A DNA stretch of 55,473 nucleotides. Source: an uncultured Ruminococcus sp. (GTDB lineage Bacteria > Bacillota > Clostridia > Oscillospirales > Ruminococcaceae). The number at the start of each line of letters is the position of its first letter. Positions within the stretch are counted from its first letter, which is position 1. Below the pieces are notes generated by a model. The model saw only the letters and a program-made list of their open reading frames with translations. It searched no databases and was not told where the DNA came from. The DNA is taken from positions 1-55,473 of the forward strand of contig NZ_CACWPP010000025.1 in the NCBI RefSeq assembly GCF_902762735.1, read 5' to 3'. Shown here one piece after another: positions 39,774-46,996 of this stretch. A program made the translations under genes and the position numbers.

Positions 39774-42386
39774 TTACTTTATAGGCAGATCGGAACTCTT
39801 GTAAACGCCTGCAGCGACTTTCTGTATAGCAAGTGCATCGTTCTTGTCGATACCGTTGCCGCCGCCTGCGACATCGGCATTCTTTTTGCCTGCATCTGTC
39901 AGCTTGACAGTCTTTGGCGAAGCGACATACTGAAGTACCAGCACAGCATCTGCTATGGTAACTTCACCGTCACAGTTTGCATCGCCGTACAGTATCTTGC
40001 CGTTATCGGAGGGTGCAGAACCTGTCAGCTTGCCATAAACTATGCCGCAGCCGACTGTTGACATGTATACCTTTCCGAATTCGTCCATGTCACCAACGAG
40101 GAAGTTGCCGTTTCCTGTACCGCCGTAGAGGTGGTCGGTGTTGATGCAGTCCCAGCTGTTTCCGCCGTCAGTCGAGCGGTAGATGCCCTCAGGGTCAGAC
40201 TCAGCGGGCTTGCCGTACATGTACAGTGCATTGACATCGCCTGTCTTTTCGGGTGCGCCGTAGCCGACGGTCTTTGCGTAGTAAACGTCCAGCTTGTCTA
40301 TCTTAGCGCCCTTATTGGAGATCTTGTACATGCCGTACCAGCCGCCTGCCATTACGATAGAACCGTCGCCGAGATAAGCGGGGTCGCCTGTGCTGTCGCA
40401 CATGTCATATCTGCAAACAGGTGTAGCCGTGAATGTTGCGCCGTAGTCTGTGCTGATGTAGAACGAGTAATGGCATTCATCGTAGGTAGGTTCTTTCTTG
40501 GTGGTGTCGTAGAACCAGTATTCGTTATACTTTACGCCCGATGCGTAAACGATAGACGGGTCTTTTGGGTCAACAAGAGTATATACAGCCTTTGAAGAAT
40601 CAACGCCCGAAGACTTGTTCCATGTCCCGCCGAAGTCGTCAGAATAGCTTACCGCGCCATTTTTGCTGGTATTGATTATCCTGTACTTGCCGTTCTTCAG
40701 CTTGGTTATGGACAGCTTGCCGCCTGTGCATGCGGGTGCAAATGCAGTCCATGTCTTGCCTCTGTCGAGGGTGTAATATGCGCTTGCACCGTTGCCGCCG
40801 TTTTCAGATGTCCTTGCCCATACATCGGTATTCTGGGGGCAAACAGCTATTGCAGAGGTCGAACCCATGTTGGGTTGATACTGCTGACCGATGGTCTTTT
40901 CATCGGCGTGTACAAAGCCGTCATAGTCACCGATAGCCGAGAGGTCAAGACCGTCGGGAGTGCTTACGAAGTCCAGTGAAACGACTTCCTCTATTCCGTC
41001 GGGGTGGAATGTGAATACAGGCAGTTTATCCTGATCGGTACTCCACAGATTGTCGCACACGAATACGCCGTTGCCCGATGTGATGAACATTCTGTCAGAG
41101 TTGCGGGGGTCTGTAACAACAGTGCCCGACCAGTGGATAGCCTTTTCTCTTATCCAGTCATAGCCGCCGTCCTGCAAATATTCGGATACGAGGGGCTGGT
41201 TCCAGCCGTGAGTCTTGCCGGGTGTGAAGTTCTCCCAAGTCTCGCCGCCGTCAAAGGAACGGAAGTACTGGTCGCCCCATACAGCGCCGTGATCGTCTGT
41301 CCAGGGACCCCACAGCTGATCCTGCCACTTGCCGCAGCTGCCTGCGATGAGGTGTTTGGGGTTGGAGGGGTCAGCCCATATCGAACCGAGACCCACACCG
41401 CTCTCAAATATCTGCGTAACAGTGCCGTTCTTGGGAGAATATCTGTAACCGCCGCCCGATCCGCCGTTGAATGCCAGACCTGCGATGTAGGTTATCAGCA
41501 GATCGCCGTTGGGGTCAAGATTGATCCTGGACGGATAAACATTTGTAGGCAGATCAGCGCTGAGTGCCTTGAAATTGTCATCGCTGACATTTGCAACATG
41601 GACGTTTGCAACGCCTGTCTTTGAAGTACCGACATACACCTTGCCGCCTGTTATCGCGATATTAGCCACGCCGTTCTGTGTCTGGTACTCACCGTCTGAT
41701 ACCGAACGCGCGACCACACTGCCCCATTTGGGCCACTTAGTAGTGCTGTCAAAAAGACCCAGCTTGTCATAGCCAAGTACAGGCTTCCATGTTTCGCCGC
41801 CGTCGGTGGACTTTATCAGTGCAGACTTCGAGTTCTCATCGGAAGTAACATCGCCGCCTGCGTAAATTATATCGGGGTTATCGGGGTCTACCGCGATAGC
41901 CTCGCCGCACTGTCTGCCGTCGCCGTTGCCCATTACCTTGATAAGACTTGTTACGTCTATCTCCTTGAAAGTCTTGCCGCCGTCAGTGGTCTTGAAAATG
42001 ACAGTCTTTTCAGCCGAGAAATATGCACAGCCGCACAGGAAGTACACAGTGTCATCATCGGTGGGGTCAACAGCCATCGCATCAACGCTGAGGAGTCCTC
42101 TGTCAGCCTCGTTGATGAAACCGAAAAGCTGTTCCCAGCACTCGGTATCATAGTTGTACTTGTAAGCACCGCCAACGTCAGTTCTTGCATACATCACATT
42201 TTTGCCTGTAACGATGCCCGAAACAAATCCGCCGCCGCCTATCCTGAGTGTACCCCACTCCATTGAAGAAGAGATGTCCTGCGCCGAAGCATCAATGGCA
42301 GAATTGCCAAGATCTGCAAAAGGCACAGCTGCAGCTGTCATGCATACAGCCAGAAGTCCCGCAAGTGTTTTCTTGAATAAACTCAT
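39774..42386 (-). CDS. GH74 xyloglucanase with C-terminal dockerin
   Basis: An 870-residue secreted enzyme. A signal peptide (residues ~1-35), then a GH74 double beta-propeller (~40-780). The two catalytic Asp are visible in YARTDVGGAY (near residue 69) and AIGDYDGFVH (near 485). BNR/Asp-box repeats such as STDGGETW and STDGGNSW recur. Residues ~800-865 are a type I dockerin with two Ca-binding repeats (YGDANCDGEVTIADAVLVLQ and ADVAGGGNGIDKNDALAIQ). It cleaves xyloglucan and should dock to a cohesin, none of which is in the window. A GGAGG site precedes the ATG. Confidence 0.9.
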   Translation of the reverse strand: MSLFKKTLAGLLAVCMTAAAVPFADLGNSAIDASAQDISSSMEWGTLRIGGGGFVSGIVTGKNVMYARTDVGGAYKYNYDTECWEQLFGFINEADRGLLSVDAMAVDPTDDDTVYFLCGCAYFSAEKTVIFKTTDGGKTFKEIDVTSLIKVMGNGDGRQCGEAIAVDPDNPDIIYAGGDVTSDENSKSALIKSTDGGETWKPVLGYDKLGLFDSTTKWPKWGSVVARSVSDGEYQTQNGVANIAITGGKVYVGTSKTGVANVHVANVSDDNFKALSADLPTNVYPSRINLDPNGDLLITYIAGLAFNGGSGGGYRYSPKNGTVTQIFESGVGLGSIWADPSNPKHLIAGSCGKWQDQLWGPWTDDHGAVWGDQYFRSFDGGETWENFTPGKTHGWNQPLVSEYLQDGGYDWIREKAIHWSGTVVTDPRNSDRMFITSGNGVFVCDNLWSTDQDKLPVFTFHPDGIEEVVSLDFVSTPDGLDLSAIGDYDGFVHADEKTIGQQYQPNMGSTSAIAVCPQNTDVWARTSENGGNGASAYYTLDRGKTWTAFAPACTGGKLSITKLKNGKYRIINTSKNGAVSYSDDFGGTWNKSSGVDSSKAVYTLVDPKDPSIVYASGVKYNEYWFYDTTKKEPTYDECHYSFYISTDYGATFTATPVCRYDMCDSTGDPAYLGDGSIVMAGGWYGMYKISNKGAKIDKLDVYYAKTVGYGAPEKTGDVNALYMYGKPAESDPEGIYRSTDGGNSWDCINTDHLYGGTGNGNFLVGDMDEFGKVYMSTVGCGIVYGKLTGSAPSDNGKILYGDANCDGEVTIADAVLVLQYVASPKTVKLTDAGKKNADVAGGGNGIDKNDALAIQKVAAGVYKSSDLPIK

Positions 42387-42634
42387 AATTTTACCTCCAT
42401 TGTCGCACTGAGTGCTTATTTTACCACCTGTATATATTGTAATTTTATCATAGTATTATTGCGAATGTGCGATGAAATTTTAAATATTTTTACCACAAAT
42501 AAAAGAAATAACGATTTAATACCGAAAAAATGAAACTCAGGGGACTTTTGTTTAATATATTTATATTTCTGCATTTTTCAAGGGGCTTTTTCAGCGTGCG
42601 AGAAATGCTCCGTGCAAAGATGCACTTTTGTAAA

Positions 42635-42673
42635 GAAAAAAAGACCGAAAGCTGACTGCACTTTCGGTCTTTG
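42635..42673 (-). terminator. Terminator of the Amt-PII gene
   Basis: AAAGACCGAAAG/CTTTCGGTCTTT stem; on the minus strand a T-run follows. The gap 42411-42634 is AT-rich and holds no gene; no clear promoter for GH74 was found there. Confidence 0.8.
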
Positions 42674-42681
42674 GTAGTATG

Positions 42682-44478
42682 TTATTCGTCAAAGTTCTGC
42701 AAAGCATCGTATCCCTGCTCGCCTGTTCTTACCTTTACAACGTTCTCTATGGGGTAGATGAACAGCTTGCCGTCACCGATATTGCCTGTGTACAGCGCAG
42801 AACGTGCGGCATCTATGACCGTATTCACAGGCACTGCACAGACAACTATCTCTGCCTTTACCTTAGGCAGAAGGTTCATCTCGATAGCCGCGCCGCGATA
42901 GTAGTGCTGCTGACCGTTCTGCATGCCGCAGCCCAGAACATGGGTGATGGTTATGCCCGTAACGCTGATGTCTTCCATCGCCTGAATGAAATCGTTGAGC
43001 TTCTGCTCTTTGAAAATAACGACTATCTTTGTCATCACGGGCTTGCCGTTAGGTGAAGGCGCTGTATAGCTTTCGACCTCGACTGCCTTTTCAACCGGAA
43101 CGGGTGCCATAGCGGGAACGACTTTCTTGACGCTCTTAGCATCGCTCTTTGTGTAACCGAAGACAGATGCATCGTTCATCGAGGGTGCGAAGTCTGCATA
43201 AGATGAAACCAGACCATGCTCGGTTATATCCAGTCCGATTATCTCTTCCTGTTCGGAAGCTCTCAGACCGATAGTTTTCTTTATAATAAGGAAGGTGATC
43301 GTGATAGTCACTGCTGACCATGCACCAACGCTCACAAATCCCAGAAGCTGTAAGCCCAGCTGTTCAAAACCGCCGCCGTAGAAAAGACCCTCTGTTTTTA
43401 TGCCGCCGCTTGCCAGCTGTATCGCATATCCGGGTGAGGTCTCTGTTGCGAACAGACCGACGGCGATAGTTCCCCAGATGCCGTTCATCATGTGTACGCC
43501 CACAGCGCCCACAGGGTCATCTATGTGCAGTTTGTTATCAAGGAACCATACGCCGAAACATACGAGAAATCCCGAAACAAGACCTACCATTATCGCGCCG
43601 AAGCAGTCCATTACATCACAGCCTGCGGTTATGCCGACAAGTCCCGCAAGTGATGCGTTGAGACACATTGAAACATCAGGCTTGCCGTATTTGAGCCATG
43701 TGAATACCATGCAGGTAACGGTCGCTACGGCGGGGGCAACTGTTGTTGTGAGGAAGATAGAGTCCAGCTGACCGACGCTTGATGCTGCCGCAGGGTTAAA
43801 TCCGTACCAGCCGAACCAGAGTATGAACACACCCAGCGCACCGAGAGTGAGGTTGTGTCCGGGGATAGCGTTGACCTTGATCTCGCCGTCTTTTGTCTTG
43901 ACGAATTTTCCGATACGCGGTCCTACTATCTTTGCGCCTATCAGCGCACAGATACCGCCTACCATATGTATAGCGCATGAACCTGATATATCATGGAAGC
44001 CCAGCTGTGCAAGCCAGCCGCCGCCCCATATCCAGTGCGCCTCGACAGGGTAGATGAGTGCGCTGATGATACCCGAGTAAATGCAGTATGACAGGAACTT
44101 TGTACGTTCAGCCATAGCGCCCGAAACTATCGTGGCGGTTGTCGCGCAGAACACCAGGTTGAATACGAACTGATCCCACTGGAAATTCTCATAGCTTGTA
44201 AAAATATCAAATCCGGGTCTGCCTATCAGCCCTGCCGCATCTTCACCGAGAAGAAGCCCGAAGCCTATCGCGATGAATGCGACTGTGCCGATGCAGAAAT
44301 CCATCAGGTTTTTCATAATGATGTTGCCTGCGTTCTTTGCGCGTGTGAAGCCTGTCTCCACCATAGCAAAGCCTGCCTGCATAAAGAATACCAGCGCTAC
44401 CGCTACCATGAACCACACGCCGAATACCGTTTTATCGGTACTTTGCGTGACCTGTTCCAATATTTCCTGTACGTCCAT
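42682..44478 (-). CDS. Ammonium transporter fused to a PII regulator (Amt-GlnK)
   Basis: A 598-residue fusion. Residues ~20-410 are an Amt channel with about eleven membrane segments and the pore twin-His residues in VEAHWIWGG and VGVHMMNGIWG. A ~70-residue linker leads to a C-terminal PII domain (~480-598): KIVVIFKEQKLNDFIQAME, a T-loop segment QHYYRGAAIEMNLLPKVK with Tyr, and TGNIGDGKLFIYPIENVVKVRTGE. PII would gate the pore in response to ATP/ADP and 2-oxoglutarate; fusion keeps it tethered. The start at 44478 has GGGAGG; an earlier in-frame ATG would lie inside the leader hairpin. Confidence 0.9.
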   Translation of the reverse strand: MDVQEILEQVTQSTDKTVFGVWFMVAVALVFFMQAGFAMVETGFTRAKNAGNIIMKNLMDFCIGTVAFIAIGFGLLLGEDAAGLIGRPGFDIFTSYENFQWDQFVFNLVFCATTATIVSGAMAERTKFLSYCIYSGIISALIYPVEAHWIWGGGWLAQLGFHDISGSCAIHMVGGICALIGAKIVGPRIGKFVKTKDGEIKVNAIPGHNLTLGALGVFILWFGWYGFNPAAASSVGQLDSIFLTTTVAPAVATVTCMVFTWLKYGKPDVSMCLNASLAGLVGITAGCDVMDCFGAIMVGLVSGFLVCFGVWFLDNKLHIDDPVGAVGVHMMNGIWGTIAVGLFATETSPGYAIQLASGGIKTEGLFYGGGFEQLGLQLLGFVSVGAWSAVTITITFLIIKKTIGLRASEQEEIIGLDITEHGLVSSYADFAPSMNDASVFGYTKSDAKSVKKVVPAMAPVPVEKAVEVESYTAPSPNGKPVMTKIVVIFKEQKLNDFIQAMEDISVTGITITHVLGCGMQNGQQHYYRGAAIEMNLLPKVKAEIVVCAVPVNTVIDAARSALYTGNIGDGKLFIYPIENVVKVRTGEQGYDALQNFDE

Positions 44479-44500
44479 ATAGATTACCTCCCGTAACTTA

Positions 44501-44540
44501 AAAGGAGATGCGCAGGCATCTTTGCCCACGCACCTCCTTG
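44501..44540 (-). promoter_or_regulatory. Second hairpin in the amt leader
   Basis: On the minus strand AAGGAG-GTGCG...CGCAT-CTCCTT forms a long stem with GGGCA/TGCC at the top, then TTTT. It lies 23 bases before the start codon. Confidence 0.6.
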
Positions 44541-44573
44541 TGCAAGTAATATGATATTCAAGCGCTTGTTAAA

Positions 44574-44610
44574 CAATAAAAGGACTGCAAAGCGTTATGC
44601 CCTGCAGCCC
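44574..44610 (-). promoter_or_regulatory. First terminator-like hairpin in the amt leader
   Basis: On the minus strand GGGCTGCAGGGC pairs with GCTTTGCAGTCC (with G-T pairs) over a 5-nt loop, followed by TTTTATTG. It lies between promoter and gene, as in transcription attenuation. Confidence 0.6.
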
Positions 44611-44629
44611 CGTTGCTGTTAATGTGCTT

Positions 44630-44658
44630 ATTATACACCGTTATCGTGCGGTTGTCAA
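44630..44658 (-). promoter_or_regulatory. Consensus promoter of amt
   Basis: On the minus strand a perfect TTGACA, 17 bp, TATAAT. The leader is about 150 nt. Confidence 0.85.
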
Positions 44659-44748
44659 GGGGTCAGAAACAAGTTTGTTATTTTTTGCCTGCAAGTTCGG
44701 GCTGAGTTTGAAAAAATCTGGTAATTTACGACAAGTTTACATTCGGGC

Positions 44749-44777
44749 TTGACAAGCAGTGCAAATGGTGGTAAAAT
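44749..44777 (+). promoter_or_regulatory. purF promoter overlapped by a family 1 element
   Basis: TTGACA (44749-44754), 17 bp, TAAAAT (44772-44777). The left target duplication of copy C (44774-44782) overlaps the -10 box. The leader to purF is then about 430 nt and includes the element. Confidence 0.65.
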
Positions 44778-44951
44778 ATTATGTGGTTATACCGCTGACA
44801 CACCACAAAAACAGCGGCTATACAGAACTTAGGGTTCTTGGCATATATCTTTCCCCCGCCGCAGGCGGGGGAAAGATATGGGGTGCTCAATTATCCTTTT
44901 GTTCACCGCATTTTTAGTTGGTGTGCTAAAAGGATAGTCATAAAATATTAT
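44774..44951 (+). mobile_element. Family 1 MITE-like element, copy C with 9-bp target duplication
   Basis: The element at 44783-44942 (160 bp) is flanked by perfect 9-bp repeats AAATATTAT. It has both the hairpin cassette of copy B and the CTCAATTATCC segment of copy A, so it is the fullest copy. It is inserted at the -10 box of the purF promoter. Confidence 0.9.
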
Positions 44952-45157
44952 AAGAGTTTTCAGGCGGTGCGCGGCACAGTCGGCTTTTGCGGCATGTGCC
45001 TCTCCCATAAAGCGATGGAGAGATGACCGATGAAAACAAAGCATAACAAGCTGTCAGCATGTTATGATACGGCACGACAGATCCGCAGTGTCGGGTAAAG
45101 GTGCAAGGTCATCATCAATGCGGCAGACAGAAAAAATGATAAAGGTTCGGAACGACG

Positions 45158-45200
45158 GCGTTCACAGCAGGCACAAGTGTCTGCTGTGGGCGCTTTTTTA
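45158..45200 (+). promoter_or_regulatory. Terminator (attenuator) directly before purF
   Basis: GCGTTCACAGCAG pairs with CTGCTGTGGGCGC (13 pairs, two G-T), followed by six T, then the GGAGGT site of purF at 45205. No gene lies between the promoter and this terminator, so it should act as an attenuator. No riboswitch or T-box class was recognised in 44952-45157. Confidence 0.75.
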
Positions 45201-45217
45201 TTTTGGAGGTATATAAA

Positions 45218-46636
45218 ATGGGCGGATTACATGAAGAATGCGGTATAATGGGCATCTATCAGGAAAAAAGTTCGGCGCTGGCTGAAACGGTATACTACGG
45301 GCTGTATGCCTTACAGCATCGCGGACAGGAAGGCTGCGGGATAGCTGTCTGTGATGACGGCGTTATCACGGCGCACAAAGATGTGGGTCTGGTAGGGGAG
45401 GTCTTTGACCGCCGTACCCTAAGCGATATGCCCTGCGGCAGTATAGCTGTGGGACACGTCAGATATTCAACTACGGGCGGCAACGAGCGCCGCAACTGTC
45501 AGCCCATAGTCGTTAACCATCAGAAGGGCAGAATGGCGCTTGCACACAACGGCAACCTCTCAAATGCCGCAGAACTCCGCTCTGCACTGGAACTTTCGGG
45601 TGCTATATTCCACACTACTTCCGATACCGAAACGATAGCATATGAGATAACCAAGATGCGGCTGAAAACTTCTTCTATCGAGGAAGCTGTGCTGGGGACG
45701 ATGGATATTATCGAGGGCGCTTATTCGCTGGTGGTAATGTCGCCTACCAAGCTGATAGCTGTGCGCGACCCGTATGGCTTCAGACCCCTCTGCTATGGCA
45801 TAATGCCTGACGGCGGCTATGTTGTGGCATCGGAAAGCTGTGCGCTGACAGCCATCGGTGCAAAGTTCGGGCGCGACCTGAAAGCAGGGGAGATGCTGGT
45901 CTTTTCAAAAGACGGCATGCGTTCGGATACGAGCCACTGCGGCAAAAAGCCCCGCCGCACCTGTGTTTTCGAGTACATCTATTTCTCTCGCCCCGATTCA
46001 GTCATTGACGGCATTCCCGTTCACAGTGCGCGTCTTAAAGCAGGGCGTATCCTTGCAGAAGAACGCCCTGTCGATGCCGATATAGTCATCGGCGTGCCCG
46101 ATTCGGGTCTGGACGCTGCGCTGGGCTTCTCACAGGCTTCGGGCATACCCTACGGTATTGGTCTGATAAAAAACAAGTACATCGGCAGGACGTTCATCTC
46201 GCCCACACAGTCGGCACGCACAGACAAAGTGCGAATAAAGCTGGCGGCGGTGGAAGAGACTGTTCGCGGCAAGCGCGTGGTGCTGGTGGACGATTCGATA
46301 GTCAGGGGCACGACAGGCGGCAGGATAGTTGCACTGTTAAGGGACGCGGGCGCTAAGGAGATACATTTCCGTGTGTCAGCACCGCCGTTTCTGCACCCCT
46401 GTTATTACGGCACAGACATCGACTCGGAAAAAGGCTTGATAGCCTGTCAGCATACGGCTGATGAGATAGCCGCGATGATGGGTGCTGACAGTCTTGGCTA
46501 TCTGCCTGTCAGCCGCCTTGACGAACTTGGCGGTGAGGGCTGCTGCAAAGCATGCTTCAACGGCGATTACCCGACTGCTGTTCCGCTGGGCGCAGTAAAA
46601 GACAGATATGAGATGAAGCTGTCCGAAAAGCCGTAA
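45218..46636 (+). CDS. purF: Amidophosphoribosyltransferase
   Basis: A 472-residue enzyme for the first committed step of purine synthesis (PRPP plus glutamine to phosphoribosylamine). The N-terminal propeptide MGGLHEE precedes the catalytic Cys of CGIMGIY, exposed after processing. The glutaminase half has QHRGQEGCGI and HVRYSTTGG; the PRPP-binding loop is VVLVDDSIVRGTTGG near residue 355. Two later Cys-containing segments (CFNGDYP; PPFLHPCYYG) resemble those of Fe-S type PurF. The start at 45218 is set by GGAGGT and the propeptide length. No other purine genes are in the window. Confidence 0.95.
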   Translation: MGGLHEECGIMGIYQEKSSALAETVYYGLYALQHRGQEGCGIAVCDDGVITAHKDVGLVGEVFDRRTLSDMPCGSIAVGHVRYSTTGGNERRNCQPIVVNHQKGRMALAHNGNLSNAAELRSALELSGAIFHTTSDTETIAYEITKMRLKTSSIEEAVLGTMDIIEGAYSLVVMSPTKLIAVRDPYGFRPLCYGIMPDGGYVVASESCALTAIGAKFGRDLKAGEMLVFSKDGMRSDTSHCGKKPRRTCVFEYIYFSRPDSVIDGIPVHSARLKAGRILAEERPVDADIVIGVPDSGLDAALGFSQASGIPYGIGLIKNKYIGRTFISPTQSARTDKVRIKLAAVEETVRGKRVVLVDDSIVRGTTGGRIVALLRDAGAKEIHFRVSAPPFLHPCYYGTDIDSEKGLIACQHTADEIAAMMGADSLGYLPVSRLDELGGEGCCKACFNGDYPTAVPLGAVKDRYEMKLSEKP

Positions 46637-46682
46637 CCGCAAAGCCTCCTGTTATATGCCCCGAGATGCACATGATGAATCA

Positions 46683-46781
46683 TAGCGATCCGCCTTAAAA
46701 TTCAGACAAAATCCAGTCACAAAACCCATAGATCCTAGCTTTTGCGACTTGATTTTGTGAATTTAAACAGTCGGATCGCTA
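46683..46781. repeat. Family 2 palindromic repeat, copy 2 (inverted)
   Basis: The core at 46688-46776 is the reverse complement of 271-359 with three mismatches in 89. Its outer arms are TAGCGATCCG at 46683-46692 and CGGATCGCTA at 46772-46781, different from those of copy 1 yet again self-complementary. It lies between purF and the next promoter and may act as a terminator for purF. Confidence 0.8.
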
Positions 46782-46808
46782 TTGTGTTTATATCTATGTT
46801 AAAAATGC

Positions 46809-46837
46809 TTGACACTTTATTCTTAATATGTTATAAT
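46809..46837 (+). promoter_or_regulatory. Consensus promoter of the MBG-repeat gene
   Basis: Perfect TTGACA, 17 bp, TATAAT. The leader to 46997 is about 150 nt. Confidence 0.85.
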
Positions 46838-46996
46838 GATATAAATGATATATGAATTGTTATCAGAATGGCTGATAGTTTACTGCATCCACATTTTTTG
46901 GCTGCTGTTTTGGCTGAATGTCGGCATTCTGCAAGACGATATTATCAGACAGACCCCTGCGGAGCGGCATGGGCATATCGAATAAGGAGGAAAAAT

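Noticed and set aside
44952-45200. Purine riboswitch, T-box or ZTP riboswitch before purF
   Set aside because: None of the conserved cores of these families could be found; only an attenuator hairpin is supported.
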